Of a DNA stretch of 64,000 nt, positions 36,429-46,079 are shown in pieces (the first letter of the stretch is position 1; every line of letters starts with the position of its first letter). This DNA comes from Ignavibacteriales bacterium (lineage in GTDB: Bacteria > Bacteroidota > Ignavibacteria > UBA10030), in assembly GCA_026390595.1 (NCBI GenBank), contig JAPLFQ010000030.1:160919-224918 (forward strand), read 5' to 3'. The translations under genes and the position numbers were made by a program. The notes below the pieces were generated by a model. That model saw only the letters and a list, made by a program, of their open reading frames with translations, was not told where the DNA came from and did no database searches.

Positions 36429-37562
36429 TCAGTACGATGTGTTGCCGACGCGTGATTGCGCAAAATACTTGTTAATTGCCGAGAGAACCTGGTCAATTTC
36501 TTGCTCCGCAAGACCCGGGAAACAGGGCAATGTCAGGACCTCTTCGCACACGTTCTCTGTCACGGGCAGCGAAATGTCCTTCAGGAGGAATTTCTGAAAA
36601 GGCTGATGGTGATCTGGTATCGGGTAATGGACGTCTGTCGAAACACCATTTGACATAAGCCACCGTGACAGATTCTCTCGTTCCCTTGTGCGGATCACAT
36701 ACAGATGGGATACGTTCGTCAGCTGAAAGTTCTGAGTACAAACCAGCCTGTCCTGCAGTTCAGCAAGCTTCGTTGAATAGATCCTCGCGATCTTCCTCCT
36801 GCGACCATTAAGATGATCCAGGAGAGGCAATCTCGACCTTAGGATTGCGGCCTGGATCTCATCCAGGCGACTGTTTCTCCCACCCTTCACTTCAGAACAG
36901 TACTTTCCCTTCCATCCATATTGACGCAGTTGTATCAGTTTCGAATATACTTCTTCGCTGCTGGTGACCAAGCATCCTCCGTCCCCTATCCCGCCCAGAT
37001 TCTTCGTTGGATAAAAACTGAAACAACCGATATCACCCCAGTTCCCGGCCTTCGTGCCATTCAGTACAGCTCCGTGCGCTTGAGCGCAATCCTCGATCAG
37101 CGGCAAATTCGTTTTCCTGGACACATCGAGTATGGCAGGCATGTCGGCCATCTGACCATAGAGATGCGTTACGATGATCGCTCTTGTGCACTCACCCATC
37201 TTCTCACGGACATCTTCCGGATCCATGGTCATCGTGTCAGCGCATATCTCGACGTACCTTGGCTTTGCGCCCAGGGCGTAGATCGCTGCTGTACTGTACA
37301 TTCCAGCATTAGCGACAGTTGCCACCTCGTCGCCGGGTCCCACACCCAACGATCGCAGAGCGAGCTCAAGCGCATCTGTCCCATTGCCAACGCCGACGCA
37401 GTGTTTCGAACCTATGTATGAGGCGAACTCATCTTCAAAACTCCTGACTTCGGGGCCTAAAATGTACCATCCACTATTATAGACTCTCGCGATCGCGTCT
37501 AACTCAGCCTTCTTTTCGGCGTCATCGATGCGAGAAAGGTCGTTGATCGGAATCGTTTTCAT
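36429..37562 (-). CDS. DegT/DnrJ/EryC1/StrS sugar aminotransferase (QdtB- or WbpE-like)
   Basis: About 377 residues from the ATG at 37562. It is a PLP-dependent sugar aminotransferase: NGTDALELALRSLGVGPGDEV at about 60-80, LIEDCAQAHGA at about 155-165, and the PLP lysine K187 within SFYPTKNLGG. These enzymes aminate a keto sugar bound to dTDP or UDP. The QdtA-like isomerase and N-formyltransferase genes further upstream make a 3-amino-3,6-dideoxyhexose donor (QdtB role) likely. The WlbA/WlbB pair at 55916-57531 equally needs a WbpE-type aminotransferase, so this gene might serve that pathway. Sequence alone does not decide. Confidence 0.92.
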   Translation of the reverse strand: MKTIPINDLSRIDDAEKKAELDAIARVYNSGWYILGPEVRSFEDEFASYIGSKHCVGVGNGTDALELALRSLGVGPGDEVATVANAGMYSTAAIYALGAKPRYVEICADTMTMDPEDVREKMGECTRAIIVTHLYGQMADMPAILDVSRKTNLPLIEDCAQAHGAVLNGTKAGNWGDIGCFSFYPTKNLGGIGDGGCLVTSSEEVYSKLIQLRQYGWKGKYCSEVKGGRNSRLDEIQAAILRSRLPLLDHLNGRRRKIARIYSTKLAELQDRLVCTQNFQLTNVSHLYVIRTRERENLSRWLMSNGVSTDVHYPIPDHHQPFQKFLLKDISLPVTENVCEEVLTLPCFPGLAEQEIDQVLSAINKYFAQSRVGNTSY

Positions 37563-37569
37563 TATCAAG

Positions 37570-38757
37570 CTATCGATTGCCGTGATTGGCCGTTTGCCGT
37601 ACTGAATTGTTCAAGATACCTTTGTATACCGTTGTTAGCTTCGAAACGATGTTCTGCTCTGAATGATGTTTTCGCACCCAATCATAAGATTGTTCAGATT
37701 TGACATGCAGATAGTTTTGAGATATTGAGTTGAGCTCCTTCTGCACGCCAATTTCATCTCTCGCGTTCATAACAGGAATTGCCTCCCCGTACGCTCGCCT
37801 TGCATTGTCTTCCGCACAGTAGGCAATTACCGGCCTTGACAATGCCATCGCTTCCAATGCTCCCAAACCGATCGCACCGAGATTGAATTGATCCACGACA
37901 ACATTTGACGCTTCTATTCTTTGATAGAGGTAGCTTTTGTCTCCGACGGGCACGAATTCAGTTATCTTCTCGATACCGAGTTCCTTTATGAGCGCGTATG
38001 TATCCTTTCGATCGACGCCCCAATCGGCGATCTGCAGCTGATAGTTCTGCATCCCACGCGAATGCACAAATTCCGCAAAGCCACGAAAGAAGATGTCGTT
38101 TCGCTTCACCGACCTTCTCCTTCGCGATTTCCAATCCAATCGAGCAATCGAGAAAAAGACAACCTTGTCTCTTATAATGTTTAGGGATTTCACAAAACTG
38201 TTAGCGTTTATGTTGAATGGCAGAAATGAATGCGGGACATGGTCAAGTTGCAGTTGCTCCAGATAGTCGAATTGGTCAACGTTAACGAGGAAAATGTGCC
38301 CGGCCCAACTCAACGCCGACTTGTACAACCTACCTTCCCGCGTTGAAGAGAACGCTAATTCACTGAGATCTGCCCCTGTTGTTAGAGCGGCGAAAGGAAT
38401 CTTGAACCGTCTGTAGATCTCATATGCTTCAGATTCGTGCCCAGTCTGCGCTTGAACGATGTTACAGGTTCGTGAGATTTCTGAGAATAGATTTGAAAGG
38501 GGGATCTGCAGATTTATCCTCCTGAGAAAGAAGTTCAGCACCGCATACCTCTTGAACCTGCGTACAAACTGCTCGCCAGATGCACCCTTGTATTCATATT
38601 CCGGATTGCCAGGCCAGAGCTTTGTCAGATAATCATCAGGAACATACAATCGCGCGTTTTCATTGTTACTGTTCAGGAGCCTCACGTAATTGAAACCAAC
38701 ATTACCGAGATTGCCAATCCATGCTAGGTTTATTCCTGACTGACTTTGGTGTGTCAT
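37570..38757 (-). CDS. Glycosyltransferase, GT-B fold (GT4-like)
   Basis: A 395-residue protein beginning INLAWIGNLGNVGFNYVR. The C-terminal donor domain shows FSIARLDWKSRRRR (start of the phosphate-binding region), an ASNVVVDQFNLG segment and GLGALEAMALSRPVIAY with the conserved acidic residue of GT4 enzymes. This marks it as a retaining or GT4-like transferase. Linkage and sugar are not predictable. It overlaps neither neighbour and lies 7 bases from the aminotransferase gene. Confidence 0.85.
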   Translation of the reverse strand: MTHQSQSGINLAWIGNLGNVGFNYVRLLNSNNENARLYVPDDYLTKLWPGNPEYEYKGASGEQFVRRFKRYAVLNFFLRRINLQIPLSNLFSEISRTCNIVQAQTGHESEAYEIYRRFKIPFAALTTGADLSELAFSSTREGRLYKSALSWAGHIFLVNVDQFDYLEQLQLDHVPHSFLPFNINANSFVKSLNIIRDKVVFFSIARLDWKSRRRRSVKRNDIFFRGFAEFVHSRGMQNYQLQIADWGVDRKDTYALIKELGIEKITEFVPVGDKSYLYQRIEASNVVVDQFNLGAIGLGALEAMALSRPVIAYCAEDNARRAYGEAIPVMNARDEIGVQKELNSISQNYLHVKSEQSYDWVRKHHSEQNIVSKLTTVYKGILNNSVRQTANHGNR

Positions 38758-39096
38758 TTTACCGGAGTTTGTTAAGAGTTTCTATTTTCCCAAGGGGCTC
38801 GCTCAGTTCAAGTGTCTACAAGTTAGACGGAACAAGGAGGTACCACGCTGAACGACGTACTTATTTCCCTTGGTGCGTCCACTCACGGGCCTTGACCCAA
38901 GCACTTTCACCGGCCACGGTCTCATTGCGTTGGGTCACATCGAGTGATAGTGCGGGACCACCCAAGGAGGAGCCAAATTGTTCATTTGGTGGTTGTGAAG
39001 TGCAAGCACATGATTCACACGCCGCCCCAGCACGGCAAGGGATTCTTTTTCGATTTCGTCGAAGCAGCCAAGCATGCACTCCATCGCAGTTTTCAC
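38758..39096. other. 339-base gap, one 49-codon minus-strand frame of unknown status
   Basis: No recognisable gene or regulatory site. One minus-strand frame from ATG 39084 to TGA 38935 (beginning MECMLGCFDEIEKESL) looks faintly protein-like. It has no ribosome-binding site and no family that I recognise, and could be a degraded piece of an earlier gene. Confidence 0.3.
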
Positions 39097-39915
39097 TTAC
39101 CCGCGATACTTTATCGCTCGAACATCATAATCGACGGATGATACAATTATCTCTTCATCATTTTCTGCGATAAGGGTTCCCGGGCGTTGGTCAGACCTGG
39201 CCGCCAGGATTTCGCTCATCGCAACAGATTTCCCGAACAACTCCGGTAGTTGGTACTCCTTGAAACTGTAACCACGAATCTGGTTGTGAATCTCGAAAGC
39301 TGTCTTGTTCAGATCTATCCTGATGTTCGCGAAGTCGATGCTCTTCCTTGAATAGAAGCTCGAGCCGATAGACGGTTGTTGCCTTGGTTCATAGTCACCA
39401 TTGATGAGCCCGAATAGAGTCTCGATCACCAGATTCGTTCCCACCTTGATATATTTGAAGTAGAGATCTCTCGCGGTCTCGGTGGGACTAATCTGGATCC
39501 GCCGCTGAAACAGTATATCCCCCGTATCGATTCCTCGATCGATCAAGTGGAGCGTGACACCGCTGTGATCTTCTCCATTGAGTATGGGCCAAACAGATGT
39601 AAAGGCCCCCTTGTACTCAGGGAGCAATGAAAAATGGACGTTGAAGAGCTTCTTCGATCGGAAGTAGGTTGGGACCAATAATCTGTCGTACTCCAACGAT
39701 AGAAACAACAGATCCTCCACATCATACAGATCGTGCAGCGTTGTCACACCCACATCAATTGCCCTGGCTGCCTTAAGCAGCGACTTCTGCCAATCGTCGT
39801 TTCCGTTATCGGTGCCGTTGGGCAGAGCTCTTACAGATTCCTTGGGGTAGTTTGCCACAAGAAAATGAAGTACGTCCACCGCGATATCGTTCTTACCTGC
39901 GACACAAATCACCAT
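39097..39915 (-). CDS. Sugar-nucleotide N-formyltransferase (VioF/QdtF/ArnA-N-like)
   Basis: A 272-residue protein of the methionyl-tRNA formyltransferase fold with the catalytic set N92, H94 and D130: FNVHFSLLPEYKGA followed by SGVTLHLIDRGIDTGDI. The length and the C-terminal subdomain (KTAFEIHNQIRGYSFKE) fit sugar formyltransferases acting on dTDP-amino-dideoxy sugars with N10-formyl-tetrahydrofolate, rather than a true tRNA formyltransferase (about 310 residues). The next gene encodes a QdtA-like 3,4-ketoisomerase. Together they suggest a 3-formamido-3,6-dideoxy-hexose in the glycan. Confidence 0.85.
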   Translation of the reverse strand: MVICVAGKNDIAVDVLHFLVANYPKESVRALPNGTDNGNDDWQKSLLKAARAIDVGVTTLHDLYDVEDLLFLSLEYDRLLVPTYFRSKKLFNVHFSLLPEYKGAFTSVWPILNGEDHSGVTLHLIDRGIDTGDILFQRRIQISPTETARDLYFKYIKVGTNLVIETLFGLINGDYEPRQQPSIGSSFYSRKSIDFANIRIDLNKTAFEIHNQIRGYSFKEYQLPELFGKSVAMSEILAARSDQRPGTLIAENDEEIIVSSVDYDVRAIKYRG

Positions 39916-39952
39916 TCAGGACCATCCCTTCGAGGAGCATACGTGACAATCC

Positions 39953-40357
39953 TCAGAGTTTCCTAAACACATCATAGTCTCTGATGTAGTCTTCTTTTTC
40001 GTACTTCGATGATGCGAGAACCAACTGAACGGCATTATGTGAGTACCGCATCGTATGCCAACAGTACTTTGGGATATACAACCCACGAAAAGGCTGATCC
40101 AATGGAAAAGACTCTGTGTATCCGTCCGGCATTTCCGTTCTCACGAGGATCCTGCCAGCCGCAGCGAGAAGCAACATTTCCGTCGAATGATGTGCATGAC
40201 CTCCTCGCTCCACGCTTTCTGGCGTGAAATACGTCCAGAAGACGCGTTTGATTTCGAAGGGAACGTGCTGGCCGACCTCAGCTATCGAAATGTACCCGAT
40301 CGAGGATTCGCCTACCTTCGCGAATTCCATCAAACAGGGACGGGTTGGATGTTGCAT
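39953..40357 (-). CDS. dTDP-4-oxo-6-deoxyglucose 3,4-ketoisomerase-like cupin (QdtA/FdtA family)
   Basis: A 134-residue cupin of the WxcM/QdtA type. Visible are KRVFWTYFTPESVERGGHAHHS, with the HxH catalytic region, and IPKYCWHTMRYSHNAVQLVLAS. These isomerases convert dTDP-4-keto-6-deoxy-glucose to the 3-keto form, producing Qui3N- or Fuc3N-type sugars. Which epimer is made cannot be read without a structural comparison. GGAG lies seven bases before the ATG. The 263 bases between this gene and the methyltransferase at 40620 hold nothing recognisable. Confidence 0.9.
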   Translation of the reverse strand: MQHPTRPCLMEFAKVGESSIGYISIAEVGQHVPFEIKRVFWTYFTPESVERGGHAHHSTEMLLLAAAGRILVRTEMPDGYTESFPLDQPFRGLYIPKYCWHTMRYSHNAVQLVLASSKYEKEDYIRDYDVFRKL

Positions 40358-40619
40358 GCTCTTCTCCGGTGATTAATATTGCCATTGGAACCCGAGGTGC
40401 AGACCGTGCTGAAAGACAGCCCGAGAACAAAACCTTTCAATCCCACGAGGGAATGATGTACCAGCTTCAAGTCCATCCAGTCTTATTCTCTTCTAACAAT
40501 CGAGCAGTTCGAATGAGTTGGCACTCACTGCGATGCTGGGCCTATCACCACTTGATTCTGGACACTCCCCCCCAACAATCGGATTGTCGATCACATCCAT
40601 GCGACATCGGCGTTACCGG

Positions 40620-41375
40620 CTACAGGGGTTTCTGCAGTTTCACATACACGTAGTCAGACTCTCCGATAGCATGGCTTCTCGAGATGATTGAATCCAACCA
40701 GATGAAAATGGACACGGAAAATGGGACATAGATCAATGCCGATCTCAGATATTTCACAAAGAAGTTCTCAGACATTTTCCTGAAATGGTAGTAGGAAGGT
40801 TTGATATCAATGAACTTGAACGAGGTATTCTCACTGATCATTCGTATCAGGTCGTTTAGACTAAGAAACGAACAATGATTAACCACCTGGTAGTCCTCTT
40901 TCATGATACTCGTGGACATCGAGTGATTGAGAATGAACACTCCGCCGGGCCTTAACAATCTTTCCACTTCTTTCAGCACGGCAATCTTGTCACTCAGCTG
41001 TAGAATATGAACAAAGACATCATTAGAGACCGCTGCTGAAAAGGACGAACTCTCGCGCGGGACATTCGCAGCGTCACAGTTGTACACGATATCGTAACCA
41101 GTTTGTCTTGCCTCTTCGGCTCGCTTTTCGTCCAGTTCGACTCCTATCACTTCCTTGAAGCCAGCCGTTCTGAGGAATCTATGCCAGTTGCCGTGAGATG
41201 TGCCAACATCCAAAACCTCGTCCCGGGGCACGTTCTTTAGCATGCATCTGACGATCATCTTATATGTGTTGAAATAGTACTGATTCCATCGCTTCTCGCC
41301 ATAGTTTCTGTAAGTCGCAGCGGTCCCGCCAATGATACTGAGGTAGTCCAAATGTGTCTTTCCGCTTTGTTTCAT
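40620..41375 (-). CDS. Class I SAM-dependent methyltransferase with hydrophobic C-terminus
   Basis: A 251-residue protein. Motif I VLDVGTSHGNWHRFL at about 55-69, acidic GVELDEKRAEEA, then LLRPGGVFILNHS. A hydrophobic segment near the C-terminus (SALIYVPFSVSIFIWLDSII, about 211-230) suggests membrane association, with loading of a lipid-linked glycan as a possibility. The 260 bases to the next gene (41376-41634) contain only weak frames with no recognisable similarity. Confidence 0.85.
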   Translation of the reverse strand: MKQSGKTHLDYLSIIGGTAATYRNYGEKRWNQYYFNTYKMIVRCMLKNVPRDEVLDVGTSHGNWHRFLRTAGFKEVIGVELDEKRAEEARQTGYDIVYNCDAANVPRESSSFSAAVSNDVFVHILQLSDKIAVLKEVERLLRPGGVFILNHSMSTSIMKEDYQVVNHCSFLSLNDLIRMISENTSFKFIDIKPSYYHFRKMSENFFVKYLRSALIYVPFSVSIFIWLDSIISRSHAIGESDYVYVKLQKPL

Positions 41376-41634
41376 CTGAGGGATTTCCTTTTTTCTATCG
41401 TCAAACGTGGAGTGTCACCAAGCGGAATACCAAGCTCGGATTAGCAGCCATAATTTGTAAACGTGGCGAGGGATTTTTGATCTCTCAGCATTGGGCCAGC
41501 CAGGCCGAGCACGAAAGCATCTGAACACTGATGACGCACGCGGAGGCAGCGCAAGAGCGTACATAGATAGATACGATTGCAGTCTAGGCACAGCGCCACG
41601 ATCTGACTCCTGGTTCTGCTGTTTTCGCGGGTAC

Positions 41635-42765
41635 TCACCCGAGCAACGAGGAGTACAGATCACGTTCTCGCTGCTCCATCATCTTACCATCCATTTCCCG
41701 CAGTCTCCTCCGACCTTGTCGACCCAATTCTTGGGCCAGCGACGGATCATCCAGCAACCTTTTCAGTCCAGCCGAAAAGCCCTCCTCACACGCATCGACA
41801 ACGATGGCGAGATCATCAAGAACCTCCGGCTTCTCTTCCCACAATGGACGCGCATGTACGACCGGCAGCCCGGTTGACATCGCCTCTAAAGTTCCCATCG
41901 ACACACCACCACATTGCATCGGATTTGCGAAGATGTCCGCCTGCTGATAATGCTCGTGAATCTTCGCATGAGGGACGGCCTTGATCAGCGTAACTTTTCC
42001 CGCTATTCCCAACGAGTCGACGATTTCTATCATTCGGCCGTGGAGGACTCCATCGCCAATGAGCACGAGGTCGACATCCAGGTTCTTCACAGCACGAATA
42101 AGCGGTTCGGGATTCTTGACTTCGATCTGTTGATTCACGCTCAACACAACCGGTCGTTTCCGCTTTGATCGAGCAGCCAGGGGCTTGAACCGGTCAGTGT
42201 CAATCCGATTGTAGATAACGGTTGTTGGTGACGCGCCATGGCGTCGCGCATAGCGCTCAGCAAATCGATACGCACAAATCACGTGATCAGCGTTGTGAAG
42301 GATGTATCGCCGAAACAGCTTGTACCAGATGTACTGCTGCACGGAACCGGATGTAAGCCGAATACGTCCCTGCTTCAGCCAAGATACAAAATCTTCGTCG
42401 GGGTTGCTATGCACTGAAATGACCACAGGGACTTTGTTCCGTCGAGCTGACCACACGGCTTGAAGACCCCCCAGGTGTACGCCATGGCCGCGAATCAGGT
42501 CGGGTTTGAGACTCTTCACAAGCCGATTCGCCCGATCAAGAAGTGCAGGCAGTTTCAGTGCACTTGGCCGGCCAAGCGGATGGACTGTCAGTCGCGCATC
42601 ACCAACCAGCTCCTGAGCTTTCGCGGCATCGACATCCTGCTCCGCCGGCGTGATAACATGGATTTCACCAAATAGATTTTCAGGGTTGAAATACCTCGCC
42701 TTCACTTCTCCTTTTGCGAAGTAGCTTCCAAGCGGGTCATTTGTGAAGACCGCAAGTCTAAGCAT
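41635..42765 (-). CDS. Glycosyltransferase family 4, GT-B fold
   Basis: About 376 residues starting MLRLAVFTNDPLGSYFAKGEV at the ATG at 42765. This overlaps the end of the upstream deacetylase gene by eight bases. N-terminal acceptor domain with LIRGHGVHLGGL; C-terminal donor domain with VVLSVNQQIEVKNPEPLI and FANPMQCGGVSMGTLEAMSTGLPVVHA, the conserved E of GT4 enzymes. A longer frame to 42813 was rejected because it runs into the upstream gene without a better start. Linkage unknown. Confidence 0.9.
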   Translation of the reverse strand: MLRLAVFTNDPLGSYFAKGEVKARYFNPENLFGEIHVITPAEQDVDAAKAQELVGDARLTVHPLGRPSALKLPALLDRANRLVKSLKPDLIRGHGVHLGGLQAVWSARRNKVPVVISVHSNPDEDFVSWLKQGRIRLTSGSVQQYIWYKLFRRYILHNADHVICAYRFAERYARRHGASPTTVIYNRIDTDRFKPLAARSKRKRPVVLSVNQQIEVKNPEPLIRAVKNLDVDLVLIGDGVLHGRMIEIVDSLGIAGKVTLIKAVPHAKIHEHYQQADIFANPMQCGGVSMGTLEAMSTGLPVVHARPLWEEKPEVLDDLAIVVDACEEGFSAGLKRLLDDPSLAQELGRQGRRRLREMDGKMMEQRERDLYSSLLG

Positions 42766-43690
42766 CAGGTTTCGCTTTCGCCGAGATCTGTTTGACCAGT
42801 TCATCGTAAGCAAGGATTCTCAATTCGCTCTCCCTTTTCTGAAGATATCGGAGCCCTTTTCCCAGATCAGCCTTCACAAAATCCTGAGGATCTAGATAGA
42901 GATTGACATATGAACCATTGTCAATTCCGAACTGAACCAGCCGGGTAAAGAGCTTGTTGAACGAGGCGGCCGATCTATGCCACCCGGTTTGCCCTGTGAA
43001 GGGGAGCTTTCTGTGGAACGCATGCCATGAATCGAAGGTCGTAAAGGGATGATCCGGACAAGTGCCAACCGGAAATTCCCAAATCCCTTCCCGTTCCATG
43101 AATGGATAGCCGAAGCTCGGTGTGTGAGGTGCAACAGTCGATGAGGAGTAGAGGTACCCGATCTTTCCTAAAATCTCATAAATTGATGTTGCGTACTGGT
43201 TACCGAAATGTGGAGTACGGAATCCTACTGGACTGACACCGATATACTTCCGTATCACTTCATCGCATCTTTGGATCTCCACCTCCTGCTCCTGCACTGT
43301 GATTTTGTCGAAGTACCGATTCGGGGTGAGCAGAATGTGATTGGGATGGCTGTAAGTATGGTTCACAATCTCATGTCCGGCGTCCGCGAGCAGTTTGTGT
43401 TCGGCGGGGAATTTATCGACCAGGATACCCACGACAGCAAAACTCGCCCTTACCCCGTGTTGCTCAAGCAACTCGACAAGCGCCGGGAGCGCCCGGACAT
43501 CCTCCTCGAAGTCGACGTCAAAGGAAAGCGAGAAACCACATCTCTTCCCGTTCCAGAGAGATACATGTTGTCCCGCAAGCCGATGCAGTTCGCTCGTATA
43601 CAAGCCCGGACAAACCAGTGAAATGCCATATGACCAGAGGGGGCTTGATGACCTCCCGATGCTTTGCATGAGTTTGTGTCTCAACTCCAT
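42758..43690 (-). CDS. Polysaccharide deacetylase (NodB/CE4 family)
   Basis: About 310 residues from the ATG at 43690. NodB motifs: motif 1 LSFDVDFEEDVRAL (metal-binding D near residue 57), motif 2 HEIVNHTYSHPNH (the metal-binding histidines) and motif 3 GFRTPHFG. This deacetylase likely removes N- or O-acetyl groups from the exopolysaccharide during or after assembly. No signal peptide is evident, so it may act on the inner face or be secreted by another route. It is tightly spaced with the GT genes on both sides. Confidence 0.88.
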   Translation of the reverse strand: MELRHKLMQSIGRSSSPLWSYGISLVCPGLYTSELHRLAGQHVSLWNGKRCGFSLSFDVDFEEDVRALPALVELLEQHGVRASFAVVGILVDKFPAEHKLLADAGHEIVNHTYSHPNHILLTPNRYFDKITVQEQEVEIQRCDEVIRKYIGVSPVGFRTPHFGNQYATSIYEILGKIGYLYSSSTVAPHTPSFGYPFMEREGIWEFPVGTCPDHPFTTFDSWHAFHRKLPFTGQTGWHRSAASFNKLFTRLVQFGIDNGSYVNLYLDPQDFVKADLGKGLRYLQKRESELRILAYDELVKQISAKAKPDA

Positions 43691-43692
43691 TT

Positions 43693-44928
43693 TCAACTAA
43701 CCATTTCTGTGATTCTTTGGGCAAACTTGCCTATTTGGTTTTGGAGACTGAACTCAGCTCTCACTTTTCTGATATTCGCTTTGGTCTTTGCAATCTCGCC
43801 GTTGTCGACTGCATACCGATACAGGTTATCGGCCAGAGTTTCAATATCAGAGTAATGAGAGACTTTGCCCAAGGAGTATCTTTCGACAAACTGTCTCGCC
43901 TCGCCGTCCGGCAGTGCTGCCAGAATAGGTAGTTCATCCTGAATGTAATCAAAGAGCTTTCGCGGCAATGCGTAGTCGTACAACTCGCTCGCCAGAGAAA
44001 AGAAACCGACATCATAGGAAGACACTACGTTTTGAACCTGGCCGTACGGCAGGAATCCACCGTAATGAAGCCCCTCGCTGAGCTGATGTCGGAAGAAATG
44101 GCGGTAGTAATAGTTTTCAGGGCCATAGAATGTTGCGCTGATTTTGCCTTTCATCTCGGGGTGTTTGTCGAACAACCGGCGAAATGCTTCGCAAAGGACT
44201 TCGGGTCTTTGGTGCCGGGAGATCGCACCGGCATAGACAACTCTCGTTTCGGTTCCGGGCATGAGGTTTCCATCAGAGGTACTCCCCTTTTCACGAAGGT
44301 TCCTGTACTCATCGTCATACCCGCCGTAGGTTACAATGAATTTCTCGGGAGGCAGACTGTACCTATCCTGAAGCCGTTTTTGCAGGGTTGTCGAAGCAAC
44401 AGAGACAAGATCCGCCGCCTTCAATGCGCGCTCTTCCATCTCAGCCAGCTTCCTCTTGCGCCAACTCGTTCCAGTTCCGGACGCCTCCAGGAATTCATCC
44501 CTGAAGTCGAGGATCAGTGGCCACCCCGTCAGTTCTTTGGCCCATAGGGCCAGCATGATATCTGCAAACGGGGGATACAGTCCAAACAACACACCGCGGG
44601 GTTGCTGTGAAATATTCCTGAATCTCTTTCGCACTGCCCAAACCCAATTCATCTGGGCATCAGACAAGAGCCCTAGTTGCGAGAGCACCTCCCCCAGCGC
44701 CCACCAATTCCGTGACCGCACGCGATCCACTTCGACTTCGGGCGGGTCATCTGGCATCGATCGATCAAAGACGAATTTGTTGAAGAATCCGTGAGGATTC
44801 GCGATGGTAATGACCTTTACTGGAAAACCGTGCTTGGCGAGAGTATGCGCGAAGACCTGGCGGCTGCGCGATCTTGCCAAGGGCGGATAATAGAAACAGA
44901 AGAAATGGATCGTCGGCTTTACAGCCAT
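43693..44928 (-). CDS. Glycosyltransferase, GT-B fold (GT4-like)
   Basis: A 411-residue protein. The acceptor side begins TIHFFCFYYPPLARSRSRQV and has the WPLILDFRDEFL segment common in GT4/GT1-type transferases. The donor side has RVVYAGAISRHQRPEVLCEA and YALPRKLFDYIQDELPILA with the conserved acidic K/E patch. The start ATG overlaps the next gene upstream by ten bases, so it is translationally coupled. The sugar specificity is unknown. Confidence 0.87.
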   Translation of the reverse strand: MAVKPTIHFFCFYYPPLARSRSRQVFAHTLAKHGFPVKVITIANPHGFFNKFVFDRSMPDDPPEVEVDRVRSRNWWALGEVLSQLGLLSDAQMNWVWAVRKRFRNISQQPRGVLFGLYPPFADIMLALWAKELTGWPLILDFRDEFLEASGTGTSWRKRKLAEMEERALKAADLVSVASTTLQKRLQDRYSLPPEKFIVTYGGYDDEYRNLREKGSTSDGNLMPGTETRVVYAGAISRHQRPEVLCEAFRRLFDKHPEMKGKISATFYGPENYYYRHFFRHQLSEGLHYGGFLPYGQVQNVVSSYDVGFFSLASELYDYALPRKLFDYIQDELPILAALPDGEARQFVERYSLGKVSHYSDIETLADNLYRYAVDNGEIAKTKANIRKVRAEFSLQNQIGKFAQRITEMVS

Positions 44929-46022
44929 TTGCTCCCCGGCGTGTTGACAGCAAGGTGCTGAGCAGCGATTGATGCTGAATTCAACGTGACGTTTCCGCGC
45001 ACTACATTGTTAGGCTTATAAGTGTGAATACCACCAATCTCGAGTTCTTCGAACCAACGTATTACTTCTACATGCTTATGATAGTGATTGTAGAACGGAT
45101 GCCACCAATCGAATGTGTCCGTATGGCAGATTCTCCAATCCGGATTCGGCTTGATGAAAAAACGTATCAACTCATCCAACCCCGGCACATGTCTGCCCAG
45201 GACCTGATAGAAGCTGTTCACCGGGACGGCCGCATAGCAGAGCCAATAGAGCAATCCTCTGGGCAAACGGCATGTCACGCGCCGAATGAGTTGCTGAGCA
45301 ACGTGAGCAGGAGTGAACCAGTTCTGGTATACTTTGATCGAAATGCCCCCCCCTACCTTGCTGAATTTCACCAATCCCTCGAAAGCGCGACGCGTGTCAG
45401 GTGTATGGTGCAATACTCCCCACGAATACACCCAATCGAAGATACCCGGCTTGAGAGGAGGATGATGAAGATCGGCCTGGATGATCAGGACGTTTTTGTA
45501 TCCTTTCAGGATTTCGCGCGCCTTGTGCACGGCAAGACTGAGATCAATCCCCACGACCCTTGTATCCGGGATATCGGCAATCAACTTAAGATGACGACCG
45601 TATCCACATCCAGCGTCCAGTACCAGCTTACCCGCGAAATCAGATGGCTTCAGGTCTGGTTCAAAAACATACTGTGAATCGTATGTTAGAAGAAAGCGAT
45701 GGTATCGTCCCCATTCGTAGCTGAAGCTGTCTTGTATCCGCCCGTGTTTTTTTCGGAAGTTTCGTGTCCGTTCCTTGTCTTCGCTGGAAATTGGAAGCCG
45801 GTCTTTGTATTGCTGGAAAAAGTCCGGATAAAGGTCCAATGCATTTGGGACGAAAACGGGGACACCGTTGACGATAGGATACCATGCCCCGGACGCCTCC
45901 ACCAGGTAGCCGCTCTCGACATCATCACCCTGCTTATCGAAAGCCACAAGTGTCAACGCGCCTCCTGTAATGGGATCCGCCAAGTATTCAGTCCAAGAAC
46001 TTCTCACTTCATTCCTTATCAT
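44919..46022 (-). CDS. SAM-dependent methyltransferase with Trm112-like N-terminal domain
   Basis: A 367-residue protein. Residues about 10-60 resemble a Trm112-like module (YLADPITGGALTLVAF and WYPIVNGVPVFV), but the zinc-binding cysteines are missing. A class I methyltransferase follows: KLVLDAGCGYGRHLKLIAD, a region with FDWVYSWGVLHHTPDTR and GGGISIKVYQNW. A run of eight G (45346-45353) encodes the glycines in the last motif. Similar proteins occur in glycan loci and the substrate is unknown. Confidence 0.85.
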   Translation of the reverse strand: MIRNEVRSSWTEYLADPITGGALTLVAFDKQGDDVESGYLVEASGAWYPIVNGVPVFVPNALDLYPDFFQQYKDRLPISSEDKERTRNFRKKHGRIQDSFSYEWGRYHRFLLTYDSQYVFEPDLKPSDFAGKLVLDAGCGYGRHLKLIADIPDTRVVGIDLSLAVHKAREILKGYKNVLIIQADLHHPPLKPGIFDWVYSWGVLHHTPDTRRAFEGLVKFSKVGGGISIKVYQNWFTPAHVAQQLIRRVTCRLPRGLLYWLCYAAVPVNSFYQVLGRHVPGLDELIRFFIKPNPDWRICHTDTFDWWHPFYNHYHKHVEVIRWFEELEIGGIHTYKPNNVVRGNVTLNSASIAAQHLAVNTPGSKWL

Positions 46023-46079
46023 GTCGTTCGTGTTCGCCGATTGAGCAGCGTCAATCGGTGAGATGGTTCAACTCGCGTT

